A stretch of 64,000 nt of DNA from Thiofilum sp. (GTDB lineage Bacteria; Pseudomonadota; Gammaproteobacteria; Thiotrichales; Thiotrichaceae). How positions within the stretch are numbered: the stretch's first letter is position 1; every line of letters starts with the position of its first letter. The notes beneath the pieces were generated by a model. It saw only the letters and a program-made list of their open reading frames with translations. It was not told the origin of the DNA and did not search any database. The DNA lies in NCBI RefSeq assembly GCF_016711335.1, contig NZ_JADJTF010000001.1, forward strand, positions 1,922,001 to 1,986,000, given 5' to 3'. Positions 1 to 10,223 of the stretch are shown here, piece by piece. The position numbers and the translations under genes were made by a program.

Positions 1-159
1 TTACATCCCGCCGCTATTATTATAGCTGTATTATTTTTTGGTGCGATTTGGGGTATTTGGGGGGTGTTCTTTGCTATTCCTTTGGCGACCTTAATTCATG
101 CTATTATTAATGCATGGCCAGCTAGTCATGCCAGTGAAAGTGATTCAGTCAGCTACTAA
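1..159 (+). CDS. AI-2E/PerM-family membrane permease, C-terminal end (partial)
   Basis: The window opens inside this gene; 52 codons and a TAA stop remain. The peptide has the end typical of the AI-2E transporter (PerM/YdiK/TqsA) family: a hydrophobic helix with the sequence [20 protein letters not shown], followed by a short polar tail. Family members are multi-span inner-membrane proteins of about 350 residues, variously linked to autoinducer-2 or ion export; the substrate cannot be told from this fragment. It converges with uvrB, and a structured repeat lies between the two stop codons. Confidence 0.75.
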   Translation, partial: LHPAAIIIAVLFFGAIWGIWGVFFAIPLATLIHAIINAWPASHASESDSVSY

Positions 160-183
160 ATGAAAAAGTGCTCATCAATATCC

Positions 184-306
184 AGCTAAAAGTAATCCTG
201 TGTTTATGGAGCAGTCTTGGCGGCAGGAGTGCCGCCTTGAAGCATACAGGGATGTATTTACCGCGTCTGCGGAGGAAAGGCAGGGTACTTTTGGCTCCAG
301 TACTTA
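184..306. repeat. 123-bp structured dispersed repeat, copy A
   Basis: This intergenic element aligns without gaps to 31756-31878, with 101 of 123 positions identical by manual count. Its ends form a long stem: AGCTAAAAGTA..CCTG on the left pairs with CAGGGTACTTTTGGCT on the right. Inside are a hairpin GGCGGCA-ggag-TGCCGCC (near 219-236) and a second hairpin CCGC-gtct-GCGG. No ORF is present. It lies between two convergent stop codons, so it could act as a bidirectional terminator, a REP/MITE-like element or a small RNA; which of these is unknown. Confidence 0.75.
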
Positions 307-311
307 TAAGT

Positions 312-2321
312 CTAATCTAAACCAAATACTTGAGCGCGTAATGCTGCAATTTCATCGCGCATTTTAGCAGCTTGCTCAAACTCTAAATTCCGCGCATGGG
401 CAAACATTTTATCTTCTAAAACTTTAAGCTGTTTAAGTGCACGCTCCGGTGATAAGGCACGATAATCGGCGTGCGTTTCAGCCACTTTCTTCTCGCCTTT
501 CTTATTACGATGAATAGTGGCATAAGCCCCTTCCATAATATCCGCAATACGTTTTTGAATAGTGGTAGGCGTAATACCATGTGCCGCGTTATATGCAATT
601 TGTTTAGCACGGCGACGCTCGGTTTCGCGCATAGCTGCTTTGATCGAGTCGGTGATTTTATCGGCATATAAAATCGCTTTGCCCTCAGCATTACGTGCGG
701 CACGCCCAATCGTTTGAATCAATGAGCGCTCAGAACGTAAAAAACCTTCTTTGTCAGCATCCATAATAGCGACTAAAGTCACTTCCGGTATATCTAAGCC
801 CTCACGCAATAAATTAATGCCAATCAGCACATCAAATTCACCCTTACGCAGGTCACGAATAATCTCCACGCGCTCCACCGTATCAATATCCGAATGTAAA
901 TAGCGTACTCGAATATCATGTTCCATCAGGTATTCAGTTAAATCCTCTGCCATACGTTTAGTCAACGTTGTTACTAGCACGCGCTCATTCTTTTTCGCTC
1001 TTAGGGTAATTTCTGACATGACATCATCCACCTGCGAGAGAATCGGGCGTACTTCAACGATAGGGTCAACTAAGCCAGTGGGACGCACCACTTGCTCAGC
1101 AATATTATCCGAATGTTCCAGTTCATAAGCGCTGGGTGTGGCTGATACGTGAATCACTTGAGTGAGTAATTGTTCAAATTCGTCAAAGCGTAAGGGGCGA
1201 TTATCCAACGCAGAAGGCAGACGAAAACCATATTCGACTAATGTGGTTTTACGCGAGCGGTCACCTTTATACATCCCCCCAAACTGTGGAATAGTGACGT
1301 GTGATTCATCGACAAAAATAATCGCATTTTTAGGCACATAGTCGAATAAACAAGGGGGCGGGGAACCGGCGGGACGCTTGGATAAATAGCGCGAGTAATT
1401 TTCAATCCCAGAGCAATAGCCTGTTTCTAAAATCATTTCAATATCATAAGTAGTCCGTTGCTCTAAGCGTTGAGCTTCTACCAGTCGGTTCTCATTGCGT
1501 AATACCTCCAGACGTTCTTTAAGCTCAGCTTTAATATGCTCGACCGCTTCTAATAATACTTCACGCGGGGTGACATAGTGGGTTTTAGGATAAATCGTAG
1601 CACGCGGTACTTTACGCAATACCTCACCCGTGAGCGGATCAAAATAGCTTAGCGTTTCAATTTCATTGTCAAATAGCTCAATGCGTATCGCTTCTTTATC
1701 CGAGTCAGCGGGATGAATGTCGATCACCTCACCGCGTACTCTAAACGTACCGCGTTGTAAATCTAAGTCATTGCGAGTGTATTGCATCTCGGCTAAGCGC
1801 CTTAAAAGTGTGCGCTGATCAATCTGATCGCCACGCACTAAAAGCAGGAGCATTTTCATATACGATTCGGGATCACCCAAACCATAAATCGCTGAAACAG
1901 TTGCAACAATGATGGAGTCGGGGCGCTCCATCAAGGCGCGGGTTGCGGCGAGGCGCATTTGCTCGATATGATCATTCACGGCGGCATCTTTTTCGATATA
2001 CACATCTTTAGAGGGTACATAGGCTTCAGGCTGATAGTAATCGTAATAGGATACGAAGTACTCTACGGAGTTTTGCGGGAAAAAGGCTTTCATTTCCCCA
2101 TAAAGTTGTGCGGCTAGGGTTTTATTATGTGCCAAAATGATAGCCGGACGTTGAGTGGTCTGAATCACATTCGCCATAGTGAACGTTTTACCTGAACCGG
2201 TTACCCCTAATAGCGTCTGATGGAATAGACCCTGATGGAGTCCATCGACTAAAGAGGCTATGGCGGTCGGTTGATCGCCTGCTGGGGCGTATTGCGTCGC
2301 TAAAGTAAAGGCTTTTGACAT
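312..2321 (-). CDS. uvrB: UvrABC excinuclease subunit B
   Basis: UvrB is the damage-verifying helicase-like subunit of nucleotide excision repair; it is loaded by UvrA and recruits UvrC. The N-terminus reads MSKAF and carries the Walker A GVTGSGKT near residue 40. The beta-hairpin region [12 protein letters not shown] follows, then helicase motifs ([17 protein letters not shown]) and a C-terminal UVR helix pair that binds UvrC. The length of about 669 residues is normal. A GTG three codons upstream (2330) is also possible, but the family starts at MSK, so the ATG at 2321 is chosen. Single gene, convergent with the permease. Confidence 0.97.
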   Translation of the reverse strand: MSKAFTLATQYAPAGDQPTAIASLVDGLHQGLFHQTLLGVTGSGKTFTMANVIQTTQRPAIILAHNKTLAAQLYGEMKAFFPQNSVEYFVSYYDYYQPEAYVPSKDVYIEKDAAVNDHIEQMRLAATRALMERPDSIIVATVSAIYGLGDPESYMKMLLLLVRGDQIDQRTLLRRLAEMQYTRNDLDLQRGTFRVRGEVIDIHPADSDKEAIRIELFDNEIETLSYFDPLTGEVLRKVPRATIYPKTHYVTPREVLLEAVEHIKAELKERLEVLRNENRLVEAQRLEQRTTYDIEMILETGYCSGIENYSRYLSKRPAGSPPPCLFDYVPKNAIIFVDESHVTIPQFGGMYKGDRSRKTTLVEYGFRLPSALDNRPLRFDEFEQLLTQVIHVSATPSAYELEHSDNIAEQVVRPTGLVDPIVEVRPILSQVDDVMSEITLRAKKNERVLVTTLTKRMAEDLTEYLMEHDIRVRYLHSDIDTVERVEIIRDLRKGEFDVLIGINLLREGLDIPEVTLVAIMDADKEGFLRSERSLIQTIGRAARNAEGKAILYADKITDSIKAAMRETERRRAKQIAYNAAHGITPTTIQKRIADIMEGAYATIHRNKKGEKKVAETHADYRALSPERALKQLKVLEDKMFAHARNLEFEQAAKMRDEIAALRAQVFGLD

Positions 2322-2465
2322 AGGATGCACTTTTTCGTTTATAACTAGGCGTTAGTTGCAGTAAAATGCCCGCCGCTTTGTGAGCGCTCTTGGGGTCAGG
2401 GGCGGACATCACAGTATATCATTGATTGCTTTCCCACCTTAATAGTTAATGGTTGTAATAGGAAA

Positions 2466-3641
2466 TTGAATATTCAATTAGCACAACGAGTAGGGCGCGT
2501 TAAACCCTCACCCACCTTAGCGATCACCGCATTAGCCGCGCAACTCAAAGCACAAGGGCGCGATATTATTGGCTTAGGCGCAGGCGAACCCGACTTCGAT
2601 ACGCCTGATTATATTAAGCAAGCCGGTATTGAAGCGATTAATAAAGGGCAAACTCGCTATACGGCAGTCGATGGTATTCCGACTTTAAAACAAGCCGTGC
2701 TAGATAAATTTAAACGTGACAATGGCTTAGGTTATACCCTGAAACAAGTACTGGTGTCCTCTGGTGGTAAACAAAGTTTTTATAATCTGTGCCAAGCCTT
2801 TTTAGAGGCGGGTGACGAGGTTATTATTCCAGCACCTTACTGGGTGTCTTATCCTGATATGGTGCTGTTGGCTGAAGGTGTACCCGTCATTATTACCGCA
2901 GGGCAAGAGAGTCACTTTAAACTTTCAGCAGAGCAATTAGAGGCAGCGATTACCCCACGCACTAAAATGTTCGTGATCAATAGCCCCTCCAATCCAACCG
3001 GTATGGCTTATACCGCTACTGAGTTGGCAGCGCTGGGTGAAGTATTACGCCGCCATCCACAGGTGTTGATTGCCTCAGATGATATGTACGAGCATGTGTT
3101 ATTTGCGGGTAAACCGTTTGTGAATATTCTGAATGTGTGTCCCGACTTATACGAGCGCACCATTGTGTTAAATGGAGTGTCTAAAGCGTACTCTATGACT
3201 GGGTGGCGCATTGGTTATGCAGCAGGGCCACAAGATTTAATAGCAGCGATGAATACGGTGCAATCACAAAGCACCTCTAATCCTTGCTCTATCTCTCAAG
3301 TAGCCGCTACCGTGGCACTCAATGGCGATTTGAGTTTCACGCAAATGATGGTAGCTGAGTTTGAAAAGCGTCATGCCTTTGTATGCAAAGCCTTTAATGC
3401 GATGAATGGGGTAGAGTGTTTACCTGCTGATGGTACTTTTTATAGCTTCCCGAATGTAAAAGGCATGATGGAGCGTTTAGCCATGAAAACGGACGCTGAA
3501 CTATCGAGCTATATACTGGATAAAGTCGGTGTAGCGGTCGTACCGGGTTCAGCCTTTGGTTTGGATAATCATATTCGTATCTCCTTTGCGACCAGTATGA
3601 AAAATCTGGAAGGGGCAATGGAACGGATTGCTGCTATTTAA
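2466..3641 (+). CDS. aspC: Class I PLP aminotransferase (aspartate / prephenate aminotransferase type)
   Basis: This protein probably transfers the amino group of aspartate to 2-oxoglutarate; subgroup Ib members can also use prephenate. The 391-residue protein has the fold-type I signatures GLGAGEPDFDTP near residue 38, SPSNPTGM in the middle and SKAYSMTGWRIGYAAG with the PLP-binding lysine. A conserved arginine in NHIRISFA near the C-terminus binds the substrate carboxylate. The start is TTG, preceded by a weak AGGA; no ATG fits the family's N-terminus. An alpha/beta hydrolase gene follows 5 bp after the stop. The exact amino-acid specificity is inferred. Confidence 0.88.
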   Translation: MNIQLAQRVGRVKPSPTLAITALAAQLKAQGRDIIGLGAGEPDFDTPDYIKQAGIEAINKGQTRYTAVDGIPTLKQAVLDKFKRDNGLGYTLKQVLVSSGGKQSFYNLCQAFLEAGDEVIIPAPYWVSYPDMVLLAEGVPVIITAGQESHFKLSAEQLEAAITPRTKMFVINSPSNPTGMAYTATELAALGEVLRRHPQVLIASDDMYEHVLFAGKPFVNILNVCPDLYERTIVLNGVSKAYSMTGWRIGYAAGPQDLIAAMNTVQSQSTSNPCSISQVAATVALNGDLSFTQMMVAEFEKRHAFVCKAFNAMNGVECLPADGTFYSFPNVKGMMERLAMKTDAELSSYILDKVGVAVVPGSAFGLDNHIRISFATSMKNLEGAMERIAAI

Positions 3642-3646
3642 TAAGA

Positions 3647-4405
3647 ATGCCTAAACGCCTACTGCATTGCTTACCAGAAGGCTGTAGCCATGTATGGTGG
3701 GGGCGCTGGTTAAATGCAGCAGGGCGTTTATTGGGCCTACATGGACGCTCTTTATTTATCCCTCCGAGTGCTAGCTCGACTACTTCTCATTCGTTGCGCC
3801 CGTTGGTGCTGTTTATGGGAGGCTCTGCGGATAGTCGGCATAAAGTCTTGCTGAATCAAGTTTTTAAGCGCTACTACGCTGCTCATGCAGCTACTCAATT
3901 GCTAGGTTATGGCACTTTTCATCAGGTCCATACCTTTATTCAATACCTCCAAGCCCACTATCAAGTGGGGCAAAAAATCGTCTTAATAGGGCATTCCTAT
4001 GGAGGGTATGGAGTCATGAGTGTCACACGGCAGCTTAATGCACGGGGCATTCCAGTGGAGCTGTTGATTACGCTCGATCCAGTAGCCTGTTCGATTGTGA
4101 TTCACGATCCATTATTAGGTGATCCAGTCAGTGCTCGGCAGTGGCAGCCTAGTGAGTTGCTAAACGAGTGGATAAATATCTATGTTGATTATGAGGCTAT
4201 GCAGCCCTTTGCCAAACAGATCGGTTTGCCCAATATCGTGGCTTTAAAAGGTGGACCATTAAAGGCCTGTCAGTTTGCTACCAGTAATAGCGTTTTACCT
4301 ATGGAGTGTTTAGGTCAGGAGCGCTATTTATTAGATGCGCATCAATGGGCAGACGCAATGTTTTATGGCATGGGTTTAGAGCAGCGTGTAGCAGAGGTGG
4401 TTTAA
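3647..4405 (+). CDS. Alpha/beta-hydrolase-fold protein of unknown substrate
   Basis: This is a 252-residue protein without a signal peptide. A hydrophobic strand (LVLFMGG) precedes a nucleophile elbow GHSYGG in the middle of the chain, and a strand LITLDPVA follows, as in lipase/esterase-type alpha/beta hydrolases. The late HQWADAMFY may supply the catalytic histidine. It starts 5 bp after the aminotransferase stop, so co-transcription is likely, but the pairing does not reveal the substrate. No family beyond the fold was recognised. Confidence 0.6.
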   Translation: MPKRLLHCLPEGCSHVWWGRWLNAAGRLLGLHGRSLFIPPSASSTTSHSLRPLVLFMGGSADSRHKVLLNQVFKRYYAAHAATQLLGYGTFHQVHTFIQYLQAHYQVGQKIVLIGHSYGGYGVMSVTRQLNARGIPVELLITLDPVACSIVIHDPLLGDPVSARQWQPSELLNEWINIYVDYEAMQPFAKQIGLPNIVALKGGPLKACQFATSNSVLPMECLGQERYLLDAHQWADAMFYGMGLEQRVAEVV

Positions 4406-4451
4406 GTCGTGGTAGCAAGTCATTATCTGCTTTAGTCAAGAGAGATGAAAG

Positions 4452-5054
4452 TTAATCCATACCCTCCAATAACTCCCGTACCTTATGCGGTTCTGCGCGG
4501 CGCATGCCTTTACCTGTAATCGGACTCAGGGCAGCACTGGCAAAGCGTGGATCATCGGGAATCACCAGTAACTCTACCTCCACCTCATCTACGTAGAGGC
4601 GAAACAGCGGGTAGTAATCCTGCTTCTTACCATAATTCAGACGGCGTTCTTGGGTCTGAAAGGGGATTTGATGATCGTCTAAATACATCATCACTTCTTC
4701 CGGTGCATTAGCGCGTAATTGTAAAGTCACCGCTGATAAAGGTCCCGCAGTGCCTTCTAAAGCAGAACCTACCAATACCGGATGGAAGTCTTTTAAAAAG
4801 CTCATTGCCTCTAAAGCGATTTCACGATGATGCCGCAAAATAGCGGGTTGAGTATCGGCTTCAAATAAACGGATATGATCGTGTAGCGCTTCCTCAACTT
4901 CCTCATTGGTGGGTTGTAAATAGGACTGTAATTGTCCGAAGCGCTGTGCTGCTTTAGTTTTGGCTACCTTATAATCACGGTAACCCTCATCGTAAATTAA
5001 GCGAGCCGCTTCGGCGGCAATTTGGTGGCGTAAGTCTTGAGTATTGCTATACAT
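4452..5054 (-). CDS. Conserved protein, nucleotidyltransferase-like
   Basis: A 200-residue soluble protein starting immediately after the mrcA stop codon on the same strand, so it is very probably the second gene of that operon. The N-terminal half is helical; the middle contains HREIALEAM and then LVGSALEGTAG. This resembles the G-S-x-hydrophobic start of nucleotidyltransferase folds, followed by acidic strand residues (VEVELLVIPDD). Related proteobacterial proteins sit near cell-wall genes and are sometimes mislabelled as Mur ligases. The function is not established; the nucleotidyltransferase link is my inference from motif layout. Confidence 0.55.
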   Translation of the reverse strand: MYSNTQDLRHQIAAEAARLIYDEGYRDYKVAKTKAAQRFGQLQSYLQPTNEEVEEALHDHIRLFEADTQPAILRHHREIALEAMSFLKDFHPVLVGSALEGTAGPLSAVTLQLRANAPEEVMMYLDDHQIPFQTQERRLNYGKKQDYYPLFRLYVDEVEVELLVIPDDPRFASAALSPITGKGMRRAEPHKVRELLEGMD

Positions 5055-7607
5055 TTAAAATATTTGTTCAGGTATTTCGACAGCTTCCGAGCGGGGTTGA
5101 ACTGGGCGCACGGGGCGCGTGGGCTTAGGTCTCGGACGTTCATTATCAACCCTTGTGCGCGGTGTGTAAACCGTAGAATCGACTTCAGGGCTAACCTCGG
5201 TTAGTGCTGCGGTGCTTTTATACTCAAAGCGCGGGATGGGTGGAGTATAGCTATTAGGTTGTCCCGCATTAATGACGACTTTCTCGCCCGCATTGAGCGC
5301 CGTGGTTGCGTCATTTGGATTAGCATGGAGTATTGGCTCTGCGGTTTTAAGTCCTTCGGGGGCAACCCAAGCAACATCGGGACTATCACCTAACACACTT
5401 GCCATCAATTGAGTCCACACTGGCAAAGCGGCATTAGTTCCGGTTTCACCCTCACCGAGTTCTTTCATATCATCAAAACCCATCCAACTCACTGCACTAT
5501 AGTCTGGAGTAATACCACAAAACCAAGCATCTTTTTGGTCGTTAGTGGTTCCGGTTTTGCCACCAATCGCTTGACGTTTCAGGATTTTAGTAGCGCTTAC
5601 CGCTGTCCCTTTTTGGGTAACTTCTTGTAAGACCTGCACAGTAAAGTAATGAGTACGCTCATCCATAATGCGTTTAGCCGCTGGTTGCACGCTGGTGGCG
5701 AGTAAGGGATGAATATTATCGTTTTGCGTAGTGCAGTACTCCACATTATCGCCACAGGCGCGAGCGGGGCGGGCATTAAATAGTACTTCACCATTATTAT
5801 TGGTAATACGGGTAATAAAATAAGGCTCAACTTTATAGCCCCCATTAGCAAACGTAGCATAGGCGCTAGCCATTTGTAGTGGGTTAGTCATAGCTGTACC
5901 TAAGGCTAAGGTGTAGTTATTAGGTAAGTCTTGAGGGGCAAAGCCAAAGCGCGTGGCATAATCAATCAGGGATTGCACACCTATAGCTTTTAATAGGCGT
6001 ACTGACACTAAATTACGTGATTTAGCTAAGGCTTCGCGTAAAGTCGTAGGGCCAATATAGCTACCGCCATAGTTTTGTGGAGTCCAATTGCCACTGGTAG
6101 TGGGAATAGTAATAGGCGCATCATTCACAATACTATCGGGCGTATACCCTTGGGTAAAAGCGCTGGCATATAGAAAGGGCTTAAAACTGGAACCGGGTTG
6201 GCGGCGTGCTTGAGTGGCGCGGTTGAATTTGGATTGTTGATAATCAAACCCGCCGACAACGGCTTTAATAGCGCCATCTTTGGCGTCTAGTAATACGGTT
6301 GCACCACTCACTTCTGGGAGTTGGCTTAATTTTAGGCTGCCGTCGTCTTCAGTACTTAAACGTACTAGGTCACCCGCTTTTAAAACCTCATTCACCCGCT
6401 TAGGTTTAGAGCCACGCCGATCTGCGGAAATAAAAGGTCGCGCCCAGTCTACTTGTGGCAGAGCTAACGTTATTTCATCATCGGTACTGAGTAATAAACG
6501 CGCTTGTTTAGCTGAACTTTCTAATACAATCGCGGGTTGTAAGCCACCCAAAGTCTGATAGTTAGAGAGTTCACTTAATAAAGCTTCGCGGCTTTTAAAA
6601 TCGCTTAAATTGAGTTTGACCTCAGCCCCTCGATAGCCATGCCGTTGATCATAATCTATTAAATGAGTGCGTACTGCTTGCACGGCGGCTTGTTGGGTTT
6701 TGGGGTTTAGTGTGGTGTAAACATGATAGCCTTGATTATAAGCGTCTTGTTGACCAAAACGTTCAATTACTGCTAAGCGTACCATTTCCACAAAATAAGC
6801 CGCATCCGCATTCATTTCAGTACGATGCACCGCAGCCGTGTTGGGGCTAGCAAGCGCTTCTTGATAGGCAGCCTCGGTAATATAGTTTTGCTGCAACATG
6901 CGCAATAAAATGTAATTTCGCCGCTCCATTGCCCGCGTAGGATTCACAATCGGATTATAAGCGGAAGGTGCTTTGGGTAAGCCCGCAATCATTGCCATTT
7001 CTGCTAGTGTGAGTTCCTGTATCGTTTTACCATAATAGGTTTCTGCCGCCGCCCCAATACCATAGGCACGATTACCTAGATAAATCTTATTCAAATACAG
7101 CTCTAAAATTTCCTGTTTAGAAAGGTTTTCTTCGATTTTTAGCGCTAATAAGGTTTCTTTCAGTTTGCGGTCAACAGTTTTTTGGCTGCCTAAAAAAGCA
7201 TTGCGGGCAAGCTGCATAGTAATAGTACTCGCGCCTTGACTCGCACTTCCGGTAGACAATACCCCTTTCAAAGCACGCGCCACGCCTTTAAGGTCTATCC
7301 CATTGTGTTCGTAAAAGCGTGAGTCCTCGATAGCAATAAATGCATTGATCAGTTGGGGAGGGATAGCATTAAAAGCAAGAGGGCGGCGTAGCTCATCCCC
7401 ATACTCGGCGAGTAGCTGTTGATTTTGATCATAAATGCGCATAGGCACTTGTAGCTCAATTTGATGTAGTGCGGCTTTATCAGGTAAACGGGGCGCATAG
7501 TATAAATACAATAATACTAAGCCTAATAAGCCAGTCATCAACAGTGATAATAGCGAGCCGAGCCAAGCACTCACTATAAAGGTTAGAAAGCGACCGATTA
7601 GAATCAT
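5055..7607 (-). CDS. mrcA: Penicillin-binding protein 1A, bifunctional peptidoglycan synthase
   Basis: This class A PBP polymerises lipid II glycan strands and cross-links peptides in the periplasm. The 850-residue protein has an N-terminal membrane anchor (residues ~8-37). The GT51 transglycosylase domain carries the catalytic Glu in EDSRFYEH (about residue 93). An OB-like insert follows, then the transpeptidase domain with SSFK (nucleophile Ser), SRN and KTGTT. The C-terminal tail is Pro/Arg-rich. It is divergent from pilM, as in many gammaproteobacteria (ponA next to pilMNOPQ). A small nucleotidyltransferase-like gene follows with no gap. Confidence 0.96.
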   Translation of the reverse strand: MILIGRFLTFIVSAWLGSLLSLLMTGLLGLVLLYLYYAPRLPDKAALHQIELQVPMRIYDQNQQLLAEYGDELRRPLAFNAIPPQLINAFIAIEDSRFYEHNGIDLKGVARALKGVLSTGSASQGASTITMQLARNAFLGSQKTVDRKLKETLLALKIEENLSKQEILELYLNKIYLGNRAYGIGAAAETYYGKTIQELTLAEMAMIAGLPKAPSAYNPIVNPTRAMERRNYILLRMLQQNYITEAAYQEALASPNTAAVHRTEMNADAAYFVEMVRLAVIERFGQQDAYNQGYHVYTTLNPKTQQAAVQAVRTHLIDYDQRHGYRGAEVKLNLSDFKSREALLSELSNYQTLGGLQPAIVLESSAKQARLLLSTDDEITLALPQVDWARPFISADRRGSKPKRVNEVLKAGDLVRLSTEDDGSLKLSQLPEVSGATVLLDAKDGAIKAVVGGFDYQQSKFNRATQARRQPGSSFKPFLYASAFTQGYTPDSIVNDAPITIPTTSGNWTPQNYGGSYIGPTTLREALAKSRNLVSVRLLKAIGVQSLIDYATRFGFAPQDLPNNYTLALGTAMTNPLQMASAYATFANGGYKVEPYFITRITNNNGEVLFNARPARACGDNVEYCTTQNDNIHPLLATSVQPAAKRIMDERTHYFTVQVLQEVTQKGTAVSATKILKRQAIGGKTGTTNDQKDAWFCGITPDYSAVSWMGFDDMKELGEGETGTNAALPVWTQLMASVLGDSPDVAWVAPEGLKTAEPILHANPNDATTALNAGEKVVINAGQPNSYTPPIPRFEYKSTAALTEVSPEVDSTVYTPRTRVDNERPRPKPTRPVRPVQPRSEAVEIPEQIF

Positions 7608-7907
7608 TATTATGCCGAGTCCCTGAATAACATAATGCTTTAGCCAAGTATGCCATGCTGGGGGTGAACCGTTGTTGTACAGCGTGCTCCTTTTTGTTCG
7701 GTGGGAGAAAGTGCTTGAGTTATGAGTATTTTTAGTAGCTTTATAAAGTCACTAGAACAGTGTTTGTGCGTTTCCCGCTCATCAGAAAGAGCGGAACGTT
7801 TAATAGAGTCAAGGTAGACTTGAGCCTATAAACAGTCGCCCTAATTTAAGCTGGCTTACCCTAAAAGCGCTTAAGGCTAATTTTTAATAATAAGAGCGAG
7901 ACAACCC
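7608..7907. other. Divergent mrcA/pilM intergenic region
   Basis: A 300-bp non-coding stretch that must hold the promoters of both mrcA (leftward) and the pil operon (rightward). The only clear structure I see is a small hairpin, CCGCTC-atcagaaa-GAGCGG, at 7775-7794. It is not followed by a T-run. No confident -35/-10 pair or operator was identified. Confidence 0.5.
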
Positions 7908-8960
7908 GTGTTTTCTTTCTATCGTCGTAAAACAAACTTATTAGGCATTGATATCAGCTCCTCCGCCGTTAAGCTGGTGGAGATGGCACGTAAGGGGCGT
8001 GACTACCGTATTGAAAGCTATGCGGTAGCGGCTCTGCCCGAAGGGGTCTGCAATGAAAAAGACATTGTTGAACCGGAACCGATTGGTGATGCGATTCGCA
8101 AAGTCATTAAAGACAGCCGTACTCGTTTGCGCCATTGTGCTCTAGCCATTCCTACCTCGATGGCGATTAATAAAATTATCACTATGCCTGCTAGCATCCC
8201 GCTGGCTGAAATGGAGACCCAAATCTCTTTAGAGGCGGATCAGCATATTCCTTATGCGATGGAAGAGGTCAATTACGATTTTGAGGTCTTAGGGCCTTCT
8301 TTTAATAATCCCAACACCGTCGATGTATTACTGGCGGGTACGCGCACTGAAAATGTCGAAGTCCGAGTCGCAGCGGCAGAAATGGCTGGTTTAACGGTAG
8401 ACATTGTAGACACCGAAACACATGCCTTGGAGTTGGTATTACGTACCTTAACCGATGAGCTAAATCAGTACGAGTCCGTTGCAGTGGTCGATTTTGGTGC
8501 AACCATGACCGGAATTACCGTATTTGAAAAAGGGCGTTTGACTTTTTCGCGTGAGCAGGCATTTGGAGGGCGACAATTAACTGAGCAGATTATGCACCGT
8601 TATGGTTTGACTTGGCATGAAGCGGGACTCGCTAAAAAAGAAGGTAATCTACCTGAAAATTATATTTCTGAAGTATTAGAGCCTTTTAAGGAAAATATGG
8701 TGCGGCATTTACATCGCTTTTTGCAGTTTTATTATGCATCGAGTCAGCGCGATAGCGTCAATCAAATTTTAATCAGTGGTGGTTGCTCACGTATTCCGGG
8801 GGTGGATGAGCAGATTCAGTCAGTAATTGGTACACCCGTTAAAATCGTCAATCCTTTTCAAAAAGTGGCATTAAGTAATAAAGTGAGTCCTATCCGCTTT
8901 ACTAATGATATGCAAACTTTATTAGTGGCAGCCGGTTTATCCTTAAGAGGGATTGTGTAA
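7908..8960 (+). CDS. pilM: Type IV pilus assembly ATPase-like protein PilM
   Basis: PilM is an actin-like (FtsA-fold) cytoplasmic protein that binds the N-terminal tail of PilN and links the pilus motor to the inner-membrane alignment complex. The 350-residue sequence begins FYRRKTNLLGIDISSSAVKLVEM, has the phosphate-binding VAVVDFGATMTG loop in the middle and QILISGGCSRIPGV toward the end, all typical. The start is GTG with GAGCGAG upstream; no better ATG exists. It is the first gene of pilMNOPQ, and pilN starts directly after its stop. Confidence 0.95.
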   Translation: MFSFYRRKTNLLGIDISSSAVKLVEMARKGRDYRIESYAVAALPEGVCNEKDIVEPEPIGDAIRKVIKDSRTRLRHCALAIPTSMAINKIITMPASIPLAEMETQISLEADQHIPYAMEEVNYDFEVLGPSFNNPNTVDVLLAGTRTENVEVRVAAAEMAGLTVDIVDTETHALELVLRTLTDELNQYESVAVVDFGATMTGITVFEKGRLTFSREQAFGGRQLTEQIMHRYGLTWHEAGLAKKEGNLPENYISEVLEPFKENMVRHLHRFLQFYYASSQRDSVNQILISGGCSRIPGVDEQIQSVIGTPVKIVNPFQKVALSNKVSPIRFTNDMQTLLVAAGLSLRGIV

Positions 8961-9533
8961 ATGGCTAGTTTGAATTTATTACCTTGGCGTGAGCGCGAGC
9001 GTGAGCGTAAAAAGAAAGAGTTTATAGCTTTATTATTAGGTACGATAGGTTTAGGCGCAGGTTTAATTTTTTTAGCTAATACCTATGTAGAAAATACGAT
9101 AGAAAAACAAGAGGCGCGGAATAGCTTCCTTCAAAATCAAATTAGTGTATTAGACAAAAATATTGAAAAGATTAAAGATCTAGATACCACCCGTAAGGCA
9201 TTATTAGATCGCATGTCCATTATTGAGGATTTGCAAGGTCACCGCCCCGCTATTGTCCATTTATTTGATGAAATAGCCACTGCTTTACCGCAAGGTATGT
9301 ATTTGACTAGCTTAAATCAAACCGGTGATTTAATTCGTCTCACCGGTAAAGCAGAGTCTAATGCACGGGTTTCAAGTTACATGAATCGTTTAGATCAATC
9401 ACAGTGGTTGAGTTCCTCTAATTTAAATCTGATTAAGATTGAAAAAGAGGCTCAGGATAAAGATGATAATAGTAAATTGCGTGATTTTAGTTTAGAGGTG
9501 TATCAAAAAACACGACGCGGTGATAAGTCATGA
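8961..9533 (+). CDS. pilN: Type IV pilus inner-membrane alignment protein PilN
   Basis: A 190-residue bitopic inner-membrane protein. The N-terminal cytoplasmic motif SLNLLPWRE is the conserved PilM-binding peptide. One transmembrane segment (about residues 23-41) follows, then a coiled coil and a periplasmic ferredoxin-like domain that heterodimerises with PilO. The ATG begins at the base after the pilM stop, and the end overlaps pilO by 4 bp (ATGA), indicating translational coupling. Confidence 0.94.
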   Translation: MASLNLLPWRERERERKKKEFIALLLGTIGLGAGLIFLANTYVENTIEKQEARNSFLQNQISVLDKNIEKIKDLDTTRKALLDRMSIIEDLQGHRPAIVHLFDEIATALPQGMYLTSLNQTGDLIRLTGKAESNARVSSYMNRLDQSQWLSSSNLNLIKIEKEAQDKDDNSKLRDFSLEVYQKTRRGDKS

Positions 9534-10213
9534 AACTACAAGATTTTAACTACCTAGTCGAAGATCCCGCTAGTGTGTCATGGTCGGTTAAGCTCATTGC
9601 GCTACTGATGGTATTAGGCTTTGTGTTATTTGCGGGCTACCATTTCATGATTGTAGAGCGCGTTGAAACCTTAAAGACAGTGGCTGCTAAAGAGGATGAG
9701 CTTAAGCAGACTTTAGAGTCGCGCCAACGTCGTGCCAGCCAATTGGATAGCTATGAAAAGCAATTAGAGGAAATGCAAAATTCATTTGGTAATTTGCTGC
9801 AACAATTGCCTAGTAGTACAGAAATTCCGGCTTTGATTGTGGATATTTCTGAAAAAGGCATTACCAATGGCTTAGAAATTGAGTTATTTGAACCCGCAGC
9901 AGAAACTCAAAAAGAATTCTATGCGGAAAAACCTATTAAAATTATTGCATTAGGTAGCTACCGCGAGCTGGCTATGTTTGTGAGTGATATTTCTGGCTTA
10001 CCGCGTATTGTTACTATTCACGATATTAAGCTAGGTTTTGCCGAAGACCCTGATAAGCTTAAAGATAAGAAAAACGATAAAAATACTAATTTGATGGTCA
10101 ATGAAAAGCCTATTAGCCGCCTAAGAATGGAGGCGGTCATTAAAACTTATCGTTATTTGGATGAAAGTGTTAAGCAAAAGGCTGAAAAGCCTAATAGTGA
10201 AAAGAAGAGTTAA
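9530..10213 (+). CDS. pilO: Type IV pilus inner-membrane alignment protein PilO
   Basis: A 227-residue bitopic protein: a short cytoplasmic start, one transmembrane helix (about residues 20-42), a coiled-coil stretch (~45-85) and a periplasmic ferredoxin-like fold with LPSSTEIPALIVDIS. It partners PilN and binds PilP. The C-terminus is unusually Lys/Glu-rich (KQKAEKPNSEKKS). It overlaps pilN by 4 bp and is followed 10 bp later by pilP. Confidence 0.94.
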   Translation: MKLQDFNYLVEDPASVSWSVKLIALLMVLGFVLFAGYHFMIVERVETLKTVAAKEDELKQTLESRQRRASQLDSYEKQLEEMQNSFGNLLQQLPSSTEIPALIVDISEKGITNGLEIELFEPAAETQKEFYAEKPIKIIALGSYRELAMFVSDISGLPRIVTIHDIKLGFAEDPDKLKDKKNDKNTNLMVNEKPISRLRMEAVIKTYRYLDESVKQKAEKPNSEKKS

Positions 10214-10223
10214 GGTGATAGTT

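Noticed and set aside
7775..7794. Hairpin before pilM considered as riboswitch or terminator
   Set aside because: It is a short 6-bp stem without a T-run or conserved neighbouring structure.
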